In this document: piece after piece, positions 49,550-60,959 of the stretch
Position numbering within the stretch: the first letter of the stretch is position 1
How the letters are laid out: the number at the start of each line of letters is the position of its first letter
From: Tanypteryx hageni
Taxonomy: Eukaryota > Arthropoda > Insecta > Odonata > Petaluridae
DNA length: 64,000 bases
Assembly (NCBI GenBank): GCA_028673005.1
Contig: CM054117.1
Coordinates: 34,444,561 to 34,508,560, forward strand
Direction of reading: 5' to 3'
Translations under genes and position numbers: made by a program
The notes under the pieces: generated by a model
Database searches by the model: none
The model's input: the letters and a program-made list of their open reading frames with translations, nothing else
Told to the model about the DNA's origin: nothing

Positions 49550-51400
49550 GATAGTGCGTGCTCAGAAATTAATTTCAACAATAAATAATTCTGGAATTTA
49601 ATAATAAATTATTGCAGAAAAGGTGGACGAATTCCTAGTTCAGTGAACTATAATGACTCCGTCTTTTCTGGTAGTGCTAGACCTGAAACTTTTAACGATT
49701 TTTTCAGATCAAATTTTTCACCTCCCTCCCTTACCCCTATCCCTCCCCCTCCTCTGATCCCTAATTGATCCCATTGTCTATCATCCATTGTCACCACCCC
49801 CGGCGGAGTGCACCAGCTCCTCTCTGCCCTTCCTTCCAAGAAAGCAAACGGACCCGATGGTATCGCAGCGGAATTTCTTAGGCAAACCGCTTCTCAGCTC
49901 TCTATACCTCTTTCTATGCTTCTCAACCGCTGCTTTGCCACGGGAGTCTTTCCCCAACAGTGGAAAATAGCCAACGTCATCCCTATTCACAAAAATGGCG
50001 GTAGATCTCAGGTGGAAAATTATAGACCTATTTTTCAACCTATCAATCGTTTGTGAAAAAATTATTCATAAACGGCTCCTCGCTTTCACTCTTCCCTATA
50101 TTTCCGCGCAACGACATGGTTTTATTCCGGACTCCTGAACTCTAACCAACCTTTCCGTGCACATGAATAATATCACGGACACATATCAAAATTCTTCTCA
50201 ACTGGACGTGTGTTACATCGATTTCGCCAAAGCTTTTGACACCCTTGACCATTCTCTCCTTCTTTACAAAATCTCCCATCGTTTTAATGTCCATCATCTC
50301 TTTCTCTCCCTCATTTTTTCTTTCCTGTCAAACAGAAATCAGCGTGTATTTATCGACGGCTACCTATCTTCTCTTGCTCCTGTCACTTCCGGTGTGCCTC
50401 AAGGTAGTGTCTTAGGCCCCCTTCTCTTCATCCTTTTCATAGACGACTTAGTGGATATACTTGCACTACCCTGTGGGATACTACTCTTTGCAGATGACTG
50501 CAAATTATTCAAACAGATCAATTCCTCCGCCGACTCTGATATTCACCAAGCTGCCCTAGTCCGCCTCTCAGACTGGAGCAAAACCTGGCGTCTTAGAATA
50601 AATCCCTCCAAATGCACCACTCATATCTTCACCTTACGTAAGCTACCAATTATAAACCAATACAAAATTCTTGACATTTACAATCCCCTTAGTTACAACA
50701 CAAAAGGATCTTGGTGTAATCTTTGACCAGAAGCTATTATTTGTTACCCATATTAGGAAAGTCACTTCTCGTGCCATGTCTATGCTGGGCCTCATCTATC
50801 GTTTCGCCGAAATTACAGATGTTTTCTCTCTAAGCAAATTCTTTGCCAGTTGTGTTCTCCCAGTCTTAGAATATTGCTCACCCATTTGGTCCTCAGCTTC
50901 CCAATCAAATCTCAATCACCTAGAAAGGCCCCAAAATTTCTTCCATCACATTATTCGCCAGCGAGTTCCTTCTCTTCGTAATGTGTCCTCTTCCCACATT
51001 CTCCACACTCTTGGTTTACTACCTATGACCGATTGTAGACAAGCAATTGACCTCAAGTTTTTCCGTAACATTGTAAATGGAAAATATAGAACTCCCAAAC
51101 TTCTCTCCAGTTACCCCCTCCGTATTCTCTCTAGAAGTACCAGATTACATGATTTATTCCACTGCCGCACTTCACGGCTCTCAACCACAAAACGCTCCTT
51201 AATTTTCCGCCACCCAAACTTATATAACCAAACTCTGAAGCAAGATCCTCATACTGATGTATTTCATTGAGTTCCATATTGTTTTATTTGACTGTTTTTA
51301 TATAATTTTGTATGCATTTATTATTTATTGGTTGTAATGTTCAATATAATAGGCCTGAGTGCTGTTTTTGAACTTATTAAATAAATAAATAAATAAATAA
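49550..51400 (+). mobile_element. 5'-truncated CR1/L2-group LINE inserted in the Tigger remnant
   Basis: RT domain in three frames. 49.80-50.05 kb: KKANGPDGIAAEFLRQT and ANVIPIHKNG. 50157-50726: YIDFAKAFDTLDHSLL, SGVPQGSVLGPLLFILFIDD and LLFADDCKLF. 50671-51270: KDLGVIFDQKLLFVTHI and LEYCSPIW. It ends in AATAAATAAATAAATAAATA. The uninterrupted sequence is seen at 13600 (TTTTCAAATTCAACTTCAAT), giving the exact breakpoint and a target repeat of only a few bases (AAATT/AAACT). Confidence 0.85.
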
Positions 51401-51880
51401 AACTTCAACTTCAATTTTGTCTTCACATCCTCCTCTACATTATCATTTTCATCATTAAACTGAACAAGTTCATCAAGGTCCTCTTCAGTTAACTCTCCAC
51501 TGTGCGAGTGTAAAGTTCAACTATTTCTTCTGGTTGCAAATCCTCAAACCCCTTCCATCCAATACCATGCGGCTTCCTTGTAATCATCTTTACTTTTACA
51601 TCAAGTGAAGGAACTCCATAAAAGTTAATGAGAGATTTCTTCCACAATTTCCCCAACATGCGTTTATATTCAAAGGTTCAACCACTGCAATTCACTCTTT
51701 AGTTTTTTGTATGCAATGTGGAATGGTATAATTTTTCCAGCATTCGGTGACAGTCATAGTGGGGTCACGTTCCATTTCCTTTCATATTTAACGGAATGTC
51801 CGACGGATATAGTAGCTCTTGAAAGCAGTAATCACTCCATTTGGAGAAGTTAAAGTCAATCTTCTTGAATTGGAACGAAA
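51401..51880 (-). mobile_element. Tigger/pogo-like remnant, copy 2, right part
   Basis: Continues the paralogy with 13610-14060 after the LINE, including CATCCTCCTCTACAT and the stretch encoding the LDELVQFNDENx block on the minus strand. Stops are present. Confidence 0.6.
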
Positions 51881-51956
51881 CTAAAGAGTTCTAGTATATA
51901 TTACGCTTATATTACGAATCCAATTTATAAATGAGAGAGACCGTTCTCCTTGTTAT

Positions 51957-52020
51957 ATACCTTTCTTCATCCTTTGGCGAATTCCAGTTAACTATTAATC
52001 CATCGACTCCGTGTTTCAGA
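51957..52020 (-). pseudogene. Chitinase-like copy F, 3' half of exon 4
   Basis: Encodes LKHGVDGLIVNWNSPKDEE followed by a GTATAT donor; paralogue of the copy B exon at 14158. The 5' half is replaced by an (AT)n tract at 52039, beyond which sequence matches 22.71 kb onward. One base is missing next to the donor. Confidence 0.75.
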
Positions 52021-52036
52021 AGAATGACTCAATTAA

Positions 52037-52038
<2 letters not shown>

Positions 52039-52095
<57 letters not shown>
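52039..52095. repeat. (AT)n microsatellite at a deletion junction
   Basis: About 28 AT units separate sequence matching 14.2 kb from sequence matching 22.7 kb, so it marks the point where about 8.5 kb of the left-half arrangement (5.6 kb of it the I-type LINE) is absent. Confidence 0.9.
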
Positions 52096-52103
<8 letters not shown>

Positions 52104-52204
52104 TATGCTAATCTTTGAAACAAAAAAATATAATTTACTCTTTCAATGTTCTTCAGAAATATATGGATTATGTAAATGTAATGCCGACATAAGTCATAAA
52201 CTAA

Positions 52205-52450
52205 AATACGAGGCAAGAAAATTACGTACATTCATATAAATAGTACTAATGATCTTCGCAGACAAATGAAGTTGTACGTTCCGATATATCAGATGCTTAA
52301 CTTCTCATGGGTTTCAACCACAATATTCTCCGTTTCCTATTTCTTCCCAAGGATCTCGGTAGCGTGAAGAACAATTTTCTCGGGGTTTTAAACGTTGTAT
52401 ACGGGACAATACTTATAAACTTTCTTAAGTTCCGTATTCTCCATTTTAGC
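52205..52450 (-). pseudogene. THAP-domain fragment, copy 2
   Basis: Encodes TFKTPRKLFFTLPRSLGRN, RRILWLKPMRS, a stop, then FVCEDH on the minus strand. Paralogue of 22803-23080 with additional stops and a disrupted first Cys pair. Confidence 0.6.
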
Positions 52451-52798
52451 TAAGATATCAGGAAAAGCAACAGGGTGAATATCAAAACTGCCTGCTTTCA
52501 GTACGATCGTAAGCGTCGTAAGGAATACGATGGCGTCAAGTACCCCTTACTACTTTTTCTCCAACTAAGATGCCGTTTTCGCGGGATATTTATGAGTTAT
52601 TTTAAACATTTTTTTAGCATAATGAAGGCGATTTAACAAAAAAATATTCAAGGGAAGTAGTTAAGTCCATTACAAAGAATTTAAAAAAATATATAAGTAA
52701 ATATAATGACAGTCTCCCTCTCCCATTGAAAATATTTAAGTTAAGCACACGTTTTTACTTTCTTGAATGAAAAATATTTTTTGATGAATTATTTTTGC

Positions 52799-54225
52799 CT
52801 TCGCAGCAACAGATGAAGAGACGTCGTAGCTAACCCAGTGGCCAACTTTATTTGATGCGTATGGTGATTTGGTAGCTTCATCTAGCGCGTGTCCCAGTTT
52901 TTTGTCTGGTGTACAAATCTTTTCACCAACTATCAGAAAATTAAGCAGAAATATATTTTTGATTCAGATTTATATGCCAATGTTGACGTAAATGAAAATT
53001 TTGAGAGCGATATTGATTTGAACATTTTAAAATTGTCGAAATTAATTGATAAGGCGTATTTTCATCCGAATTATAATTTTAAGGTTAGCATATATGTAGA
53101 AAATGCATACGTATACCACTGATGAAGTGCCATATTAATTTAGCGTAATGAATTAGAGCTTTGAAGCTGCTTGAACGTAATGAAAATGGACTTATATTAA
53201 CATTAATACCCGTGAGAATTGTACTCTCAAATACATTTGAATCAATACTGCGTCCTTTCGCACCCAATGACCTTTCGTTGACGTTAATCAGCTGAGCCGT
53301 CATCCCCACGGTGATAATAAGTATCAGCGTTTTGTTAGCAGGAACATTTTTAGAGAGATAAATGTCGGTACTGGATTTCTGAAAAGAAATGCTGCGTTCA
53401 GTCCTCGATGATAATTTAGAACTTTACTCGTGATGGGAGTAAAGTATAAACAATTTTTATTTCAGAATTTCGCATCGTCCTTGATTTGACGTCTGACATT
53501 GTTGTGGATTGATTAATTAATACTCCATAAAAACAACACACATGAGCACGCACTGACACACGAGCACTTAAATGTTGAAAAACGACATTTTCTTAAATCA
53601 TTAGATTATTAGTAGGTTCGACTGAAGTCAGCGAATAAAACAATCCCGTGACTCCATTTTTAGGGTCTCAATAATAATAGGTCTTGACCGTGACGAAGTC
53701 GCAAGTTCTGAAAAGGAAGTTAATCTTTTCATTGTAGAAGGCTTACTTAACGAAATAAATTGAAAATATCACAAACGAATCAGATAATTTGTTGTTGTTG
53801 TTTTGGCTTGTATTTATAGCTAATCAACCTCTTGGATTATTATAGCCATTACTCCTTACACGCCGAACACAAAGTAGGAGGGAACGCCGGTTCTCGCATT
53901 TGCCTACTCTTTACGAAGAGCATTAAAGGGCCCAACTGCTTAACGCCACTTTCGAAGGACGGAGCGCTGACATTGGCTGTTTCCTCAAATCACACAAGTA
54001 GATGATGGAACGATTCCAAGCTGAAAAATCCGACCTTCGCCAGACTCGAACCTTGGACGGCTGCGTGGAAGGCCAAAGTTCTCACCACCTCGCCATCCTG
54101 AGGTCTAAATATGATATGTCGTCATAATGCTTACCTCACTCTCACACCGAGGTTGCGGTCTACACGCAAAGGATCTTCATCTACTGGCAGAGAAGTTGAG
54201 AGTAGGAAGCCGTGATTGTCGAATC
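52799..54225 (-). pseudogene. Chitinase-like (GH18) copy G, exons 5 (partial), 6, 7, 8
   Basis: Exon 8 (about 52799-52929) has an AG acceptor, but one lost base makes a stop early in the exon, and the donor is GC. Exon 7 (about 53.21-53.38 kb) is open with a TTTTCAG acceptor. Exon 6 (about 53616-53703) has a TGA (TYYY*DPKNG) and a GA donor. Exon 5 has the same 5' truncation as copy C (54131 to about 54211). No exons 1-4 or 9. Paralogue of copy C. Confidence 0.85.
53800..54094 (-). mobile_element. tRNA-derived SINE, copy 3
   Basis: Nearly identical to copy 2, with the same A- and B-box arrangement and the same position in the intron of a chitinase-like pseudogene. It arose by block duplication, not by new insertion. 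Confidence 0.7.
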
Positions 54226-55839
54226 CTCATTTATATGTTACCAAAATAAATATTCTAAAATCGAAACAGTTTTACTTATAAACTCTTCAGAATTTATTTT
54301 AAGCTTACTGACATTTAGAAGTGGCTGCAGTTTAAGATCAACGAATCTGACGCATCCATTCTTATTTCAAAAATTATGGCAAATATTAAAATATTAGATA
54401 AATGGTTTATGGAAGATTAAAGAATATTAAGGGGCACTACGCGCTACCTGCGTCAATTCCACCCTCCGCTCGCTTCTTTCTCTCCAAGGACCTTGTCCCT
54501 ACGCGCCTCGCATTATCCCGCTAAGCTGAAATTATTTTTTCAGAACTCATCTAATCAAGAAAGTTTTTGTTGAGAAAGATTTTACTCCGACGCAACGTCA
54601 GAAGATATAAATTTCAAACATTTTAACCTTTCGTCATTTTGTTTCAAATGGTGGATAAAAATATAAATAATTTTGCTAAGGTCTTCTAGCTGGTAAATAA
54701 AATAAATGCCGTTTACCTCATTTTTGTACGTCTAATACTTTTTTTGAGACTGAGGATGACAAATGGACGCAAGAATAGTTGCTTGGGAAATTATATAGGG
54801 TAAAGCGAGGAGAATTCACAGGGGTAGGAGAGATGATGCATCTCTAGTTTCCATAGCCATAGACGCGAATGCAACGGATGTCAATACAATGTGAACAGTG
54901 AAGAAGAAAGTACACGTTGAGAAATTCATTCTATATTGCGCAGTTTTTCTGCGATTTACAGACGAAATTCATTCTCAGCTATTGTTGGTAAGTGCCTGAA
55001 TTTTCACATGGACACGTGGCATTATTACATGTATACTGTTTCGCCATGTTTTTCCGGAGGAGAAGGACGCGCCATGAATCTTAACAATTTAGGAGAGACG
55101 GCCGTTCCCGGAGGGAGGATAGAAGAAGCTGTTTTACTTTCCCAGACAGGTACTTAATCTTTAGCCACCGGATTTTAATCCCGACTATAGGGTCTGGCTG
55201 CCGTGTTTTAATCGCACTATTTATTATTTTTGCCTATTTCTGAATAAATAAAATAAAATAAAATAAAACGTATCTCGTGAACTATTGATAGTATAATAAT
55301 CAAATTAAAATAAGCAATCTGCCGCTAACATTTCCGATTCAGCGTACATCACAGAAAAGAAGACGGAAAATAGTATCCAAGCACAGAAGAATGCAGGAGG
55401 AAAGGAAATTTGCCGTCGGAGTTACAAGAACGCTTAAATCGAGAAAAAAGGCTCTGAAAAAGTAAAACAGAAGAAAATCAATAAAAACAAACAAAATGGA
55501 TAATCTAAGAAAACTGTTATCAGGGAAAAAGAAATGCTGCGTTCAGTCCTCGATGATAATTTAGAACTTTACTCGTGATGGGAGTTTGTATTTTCAGTCG
55601 TCAACATCTGAAGAACTAATGCTCCTGTCTGATGATCAATCTGAAGACTACAACGTAGATGTATGTATTGAGTGCCGTGAACTTGAGCATATACTACATA
55701 TATGGATAAAGTAAAAATAAGTTCATTTTATTGCTTTGTTACGTTTTCTCGTGGAATCTTTCGATTTTGGTATTCAATATTCACTATATTTAATCCTCAT
55801 TATTTTGATTTCCGGAGAATACTTCTTTTCAAGGTACAT

Positions 55840-56360
55840 TCTTGTTTTCTTATTACTTTATCCATATACGTAGTATAGGGGAAAGTATTGTATTCATGAA
55901 AAAAATCGACTTCGAGATTTCAACGGAAATACACGGTTTGATGTCCCCTGTACACGTTTTGACCATTTCCTCAATGATGCATGTGTGTGTGTGTGTATGT
56001 GTATATATGTGTGTGAAAGGTTTTTGTGGGTACTCTAACTCAAAAACTATTATTAAGGTCAACGCGAAATTTAAATTTACCATTTTCATAAAAGTCAAAA
56101 GAATGGATTAATTTTTGGTAAAAATCGGTCTACAGGAAGGGGTTGTTTACTCTTTTCACTTATACTTTATTTTGAAATATTTGCTTTAATATTTCATAAA
56201 TTTAAATATATATAGGGTAAACGTTTTAGTAAATTTATTTTTCTACAATCATGGTCTGAAATAGTTTTCCATATAATTTATTATTTAAGAAATATCTTAT
56301 ATTTAAACTGCCACTGCCACAGCCACGCCACCTACCGACGACTATTGTTGACAATTTACG
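55840..56360. repeat. Inverted paralogue of 31.80-32.31 kb
   Basis: Bounded on the left by short inverted repeats: ATACTACATATATGGATAAAGT at about 55688 (first 20 bases matched) against ACTTTATCCATATACGTAGT at 55855. A TG-rich microsatellite (55980-56015) lies inside. Confidence 0.65.
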
Positions 56361-56789
56361 CTTAGTTACGTCTTAGTTAAGCTCGTTTTTCTTTTCTTAA
56401 TTGTTTGAGCTTTGTGGCTTTATCAAATGTCAGAATTGCTATGGTTTGAGTCTATTTCTGTTCTTCATCAAGTCCAAAATTTTCTCGCAGTTTCTTATAA
56501 TATTTATTATTATGGAAAATGGAATTTTTAGAAATATTACAGACATGGAGGAAGTCATGTTGTGGCCACATCAGATTTTTACTTTGCATTATTGTTCATT
56601 TTTTCGTGTTTTCTGAACTTGAGGGTATCTGTGTCTATCCTCTTTGGTAAGAATCAATTTTTACTTTCTCCATAGGATGAAAAAAATCGACTTGGATATT
56701 TTAACAGTGTCCGAGAAGTCACCCTACCCTTGATTTATTTTAGTTATAATCTCTGACATGTATCTGTGCATTTAATTAATTTTAATTTT

Positions 56790-57140
56790 ATTCATTCAGC
56801 AGCACCGTCATGTTCGATACAGAGATTTATGCGTCGCAATGTCTTCGTGACATCCGCCGCGGTATTTGTGGTGTAACAGAAATGTTGTTTTTTGTTCCAA
56901 AGAGAATCCTCTTTACACTTTAGAGATGGAATGCAACCCACCACACGTTATGTTGTGGGCAAGTTTAACTGCCAATCATGACATTGGCTCATATTTCTTT
57001 GACGGACCTGTCAACGGTGCATCATATCAGGAAATGTTGAAGAATTATCTTCTATTAAGACTTGACCAATAGATTGAACATGGAACAGGCGTGGTTTCAG
57101 CAAAATGGCGCGCCAGCCCATATCTTGTTTGTTTATTTGT
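56790..57140 (+). mobile_element. Tc1/mariner-like transposase fragment
   Basis: Encodes SKENPLYTLEME, PHVMLWASLTANHDIGSYFF, DGPVNGASYQEMLKN and, after a stop and frame change, FQQNGAPAH. This is the central DDE domain of a mariner/Tc1-like transposase; the second acidic residue (D of QDGAPxH) is Asn. No ends are recognised. Confidence 0.6.
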
Positions 57141-57414
57141 TTGTATGGAATTTCTGGTTAATCAACCTCTTGAATTATTATTGCCATTACTCCTTACGTA
57201 TCCAATTAAACCCTTTTCTTTAACGTAGTTACAGTAAGTATGTTTGTGTGAGAAACGAGGTGGTCCGTAGTGACTGGAGCGTTGCTGTACTGGTAGGCCG
57301 AACTCTAGAATCCATCTCTCCTAGATAGTACTCTAGACTCCGTCTCACCTAAACCAGTCATCAGGCAGGAAGGTCTCTTGGCGACAGTTTGGACTCTAGA
57401 CTCCGTCTTCCCAA

Positions 57415-57500
57415 GGGACGTAGCCAAGGGGGGGCCAGGAAGGGCACCGGCCCCCCCTAAAATCTCATCGTCCCCTCCCCTTGGCCTACTCTTTAATCTA
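57415..57500. mobile_element. End of a GGGGGGCC-type MITE
   Basis: GGGACGTAGCCAAGGGGGGG followed by CCAGGAAGGGCACCGG and CCCCCCCT, the sort of G/C-run terminus seen in hAT-type MITEs. Only one end is seen. Confidence 0.35.
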
Positions 57501-58117
57501 CTTTGAATGCAATCAATGGATTGCACGATTAGTTACAAAAGGCACAGAGATCTTTAAGACGGTTTTTCGACTTCCCTTTGGTATTTTTTATTTATTACTG
57601 AAAAACCTTTACTAATCGTTAAGCAGGCAAGGACCCGATCTCGTATTTCGATACTTTTGGGGACCATATGAGGAAATGGATGAGGGTAAACGGAAAAACC
57701 AAAACGTCCTTCGCACACATGCTGAGACGTTTCTCTCTTGGTCTCTTGAACATGGTTGCGATGGGCAAACAGGGGCCTACCATTTAGGAAAGAGTATGCT
57801 CCATATGCATCCTTGTTCACTTTTAACTGAGGTCTTGAGGGTTAGTCGCACCAATAAATCTCTAAATGATTCTTTCCAACTAAAAGAATTGTATATATTT
57901 TTTTCGGGTCAGCTATTCATTCCCGGTTTATAAAACTACAGAAACGTTACCGGAATAGCAAATTACGAGAACTAAAACGAATTTGTTATACCCGGTGGAC
58001 AGCCCAGGTATCTGCATGCTCAGCTTTGAAAAATACTTTCGAGGCCGTATTAGTTTTATTAAATATTATTGTAAATGAAGCAGGTGAACGGAGAATAGAA
58101 GCCAGCACTCAGGATCC

Positions 58118-58152
58118 CTGAAGATGGCGACAGAGCTAGTCGCCGAAACGTC
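58118..58152 (+). other. Hammerhead-like core motif, copy 3
   Basis: CTGAAGA (58118-58124), T, stem GGCGAC (58126-58131), 7-nt loop, GTCGCC (58139-58144), GAAAC (58145-58149), GTC. The six-pair stem is perfect and differs in sequence from copy 1, which suggests the stem is maintained by pairing, not by sequence. Confidence 0.45.
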
Positions 58153-58598
58153 GGAAGAAATCTCCGAGACAACCCAGTTGGAAACCCGAGAAAAATTCAC
58201 CATGATGATTCGCCGGGAAAGCTTCAAATCTTTCTAAAATTACACCATTTGAGCTAAGATATCAGGAAAAGCAACAGGACGAAGGATCAAAACTGCCTGC
58301 TTTCAGTACCGTCGTATGCGTCTTAAGGAATGCGATGACGTCACGTACCCCTTACTACTCTTTCTCCTACCAGGATGCCGTTTTCGCGGGATATTTCAAA
58401 AGGTTATTTTAAACATTTTTTTGCATAATGAAGACGATTTAACAAAAAAAATTTCAAGGGAAGTAATTAAGACAATTACAAAGATAAAAAAATATATAAT
58501 TAAATATTTTGACAGTTCCCAATTGAAAATATTTAAGTTGTGCACACGTTTTTATTTATTGAATAAAAAACTTCTTTTTACTGATGAATTATTTTTAC

Positions 58599-58724
58599 TT
58601 TCGCTGCAACAGATGCAGAGTCGTCGTAGCTAACCCAGAGGCCATCTTTATTTGATGCGCAAGGTGATTTGGTAGCTTCATCTCGACGCCTGTCCCAGTT
58701 TTCTGTCAGGTGTCCAAATCTTTC
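58599..58724 (-). pseudogene. Chitinase-like copy H, lone exon 8
   Basis: Open exon encoding RFGHLTENWDRRRDEATKSP, then NKDGLWVSYDDSASVAAK, with a GTAAAA donor. Its acceptor is gone: sequence of the intron-6/exon-7 border (ACTTTCTAAATTATCATCG type) is fused directly to the exon. The downstream flank matches 23.08-23.42 kb. Confidence 0.75.
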
Positions 58725-59600
58725 AGTCCTCGATGATAATTTAGAAAGGTTTTTCGGAACTGAAAAATAAATACCGATCGTTAGATGTCATTCTAAAAAC
58801 ACCCTGTCATAAATTTTACATAATCCATCCTCCGAGAGAGAGAGAAAGAAAGAGTTCTCCTCGTGCTTAGTTTCATTTCTATAGCTGTCAAAGGAGCACC
58901 GTTCCGTATACGCAATAGAGGATTTTATCTGCATTCATATTTGTTTGTTACTCAACAAGATTTTTCATAAAAATATTCATTCATAAATTTGGTAAATATT
59001 CACGTCACATCAATTTTTTCATGAGTGATCACGATATCATGAATATTGGGCGCGAATTAAAGAGTATAATGTACTCTCTGAATTATTCCGAAAAAATAAC
59101 TGTTCCACGTTGATGGTCGAAGTAAACAACAGCATATTCACAAATTAGATAACAGTAAACGAACCGGCGTACAAGAAGTCTTATTTTTATTTATTCACTT
59201 TTACTTAAGTTTAATTAGAAGGTAATCAGTTTATAATTTTTTTGACGAAAATCGATAAAATGCATTAATAAACGCCGTGATTCGTCGCAGATTTAAAAAA
59301 AAATAAACGTCGATGTTATTCATCATTTGAGGCGCTTTTCGTTTCCACCGAGAAAGCCTATTATGTTAGTTGTGCCCGCCCGTCCGTCAGTTTTCCGCTT
59401 CTACAAAACGGATTTTAATGAAATTAGTATTTAAGACTTTTGGGCAAAGTCAATAAGAAAATGAGATAAATGCACTCTTACATTTATAATACACTTTTAA
59501 ATATTTTATGATTTATTTCAATCATATTAAATAAAATTTATACAACTTTTCCAGACGAAAATATATAAAATGCATTAAAATAAAGGTCGATGTATAAGTA

Positions 59601-60843
59601 CGTGGTGCGTTGAAGTTATAAGGTCCCCAAATTTATTTCTCATAAAGTACACAATATACAGAAATAAGCCCTAAGTCACTTTTCAACATAATCTCCCAGA
59701 AGCTGCACACATTTTTTAAAATCTTTTCTCCTAAGCTGTGAAGACTGCGGCAAAGCATTTTTCGAAGTGTGTTCGGCCCACTGATAAATGACAGAAGCAG
59801 CTGCTTGTCTGTTAGGAAATCTTCTGCCTCGAAGAGCATCTGAGATAACCTGAATTTTGTTTTCTTTAAATACTTTTTCATCTTTGCAGCACGATGGGAG
59901 GGAGCATTGTCCTGATGGAATGGAATGGGATTCAGTCCGCATGGACGTTTGTTCTGAAATGTTGGAGAAACGTTTTCTTCAGAAACTCTTCATATGATTT
60001 TCCTGACACCGTAGTGTCTTTAGACACACAATGTTTAAGTATTATTCCTTCATCATCCCAAAAAACAGCATCCATCTTTGTCTCTGCACTTGCAGCAACA
60101 CGTAACTTTTTTGAAGGTGGTGAATCAGTGTGCTTCCATTGAGTGGAATGATACTTTATTTCCAGATTGAAGAGTGGAACCCATGTGTCACCCATCCTTA
60201 CAATCGAGGAGAAGGAGGAACCATTCATTGAAGCATCTCCAGTGAGCATTGCTTCACACAAGTTGACAGGATTATCTTTTTGATCCTGCGAAAGCTGCCT
60301 TTGAACCCACTTGGCTTACACATTGCTCATTCTGAGATCTTCATGAAGAATGAACAGAAATTCCTGTAGCTGTTGCAATTTCATCCACCATTGTTCTCAC
60401 GTCACCCAAAACCATTTCCTCAACCCGGCGGATGTTGTCCTCGAAACGGCTGCTTCGAGGTCTTGGTTCATGTTTATCATTCTCGCAAGACTCCCGTCCT
60501 TCACAAAACTTACGCACCCAGCTATGCAGATTTTAACATCCATAAGGCCTTCAGGACACTCTTCTGACATTTTGCGATGAACTTTAATAGGAGTTTTCCC
60601 GGTGAGATGCAAATTTCTGACAATTAAACGTTGTTCTTTATGAGTGAAGACCTCCATTTTAAGTATTACAAACATAGTACGCTGGTTGTAATGATACAAT
60701 CGATGTGAGGTATTGCATCGTCCTCCCATCTTTTGAAAACATTCAAAACTAATTGGCAACCATTTTAAAATCAGTCCCAATAATATACTATGAATATTTT
60801 GTGAGAAATAAATTTGGAGACATTATAACTTGAACGCCTCTCA
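59601..60843 (-). mobile_element. Mariner-like transposon with TIRs and TA duplication
   Basis: Inverted ends sharing AAGTTATAA and CCAAATTTATTTCTCA (two mismatches over the inner 30 bp), each abutting TA (59599-59600 and 60844-60845). Length 1243 bp, near the usual 1.3 kb. Transposase pieces on the minus strand: an N-terminal helix-turn-helix part (MEVFTHKEQRLIV), MGDTWVPLFNLE (first Asp), WDDEGIILKH, and FHQDNAPSHRAAK (second Asp). The segment that should carry the third Asp (SPDLAPxD) is deleted between KIQVIS and LRGRRF, and frameshifts are present, so it is inactive. Confidence 0.85.
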
Positions 60844-60959
60844 TAAAATAAACGATAATATTTGTCGCTTTTTAAAAAATATTAAATAACAAGTCTAGTA
60901 AAATACATTTAAATGAACGTCGATATTCGTCACTTAATTTTATGAAAAATATTCGTCGA

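Noticed and set aside
57676..57933. 85-codon plus-strand open frame
   Set aside because: No recognisable motif, no splice context and no second copy; left unannotated.
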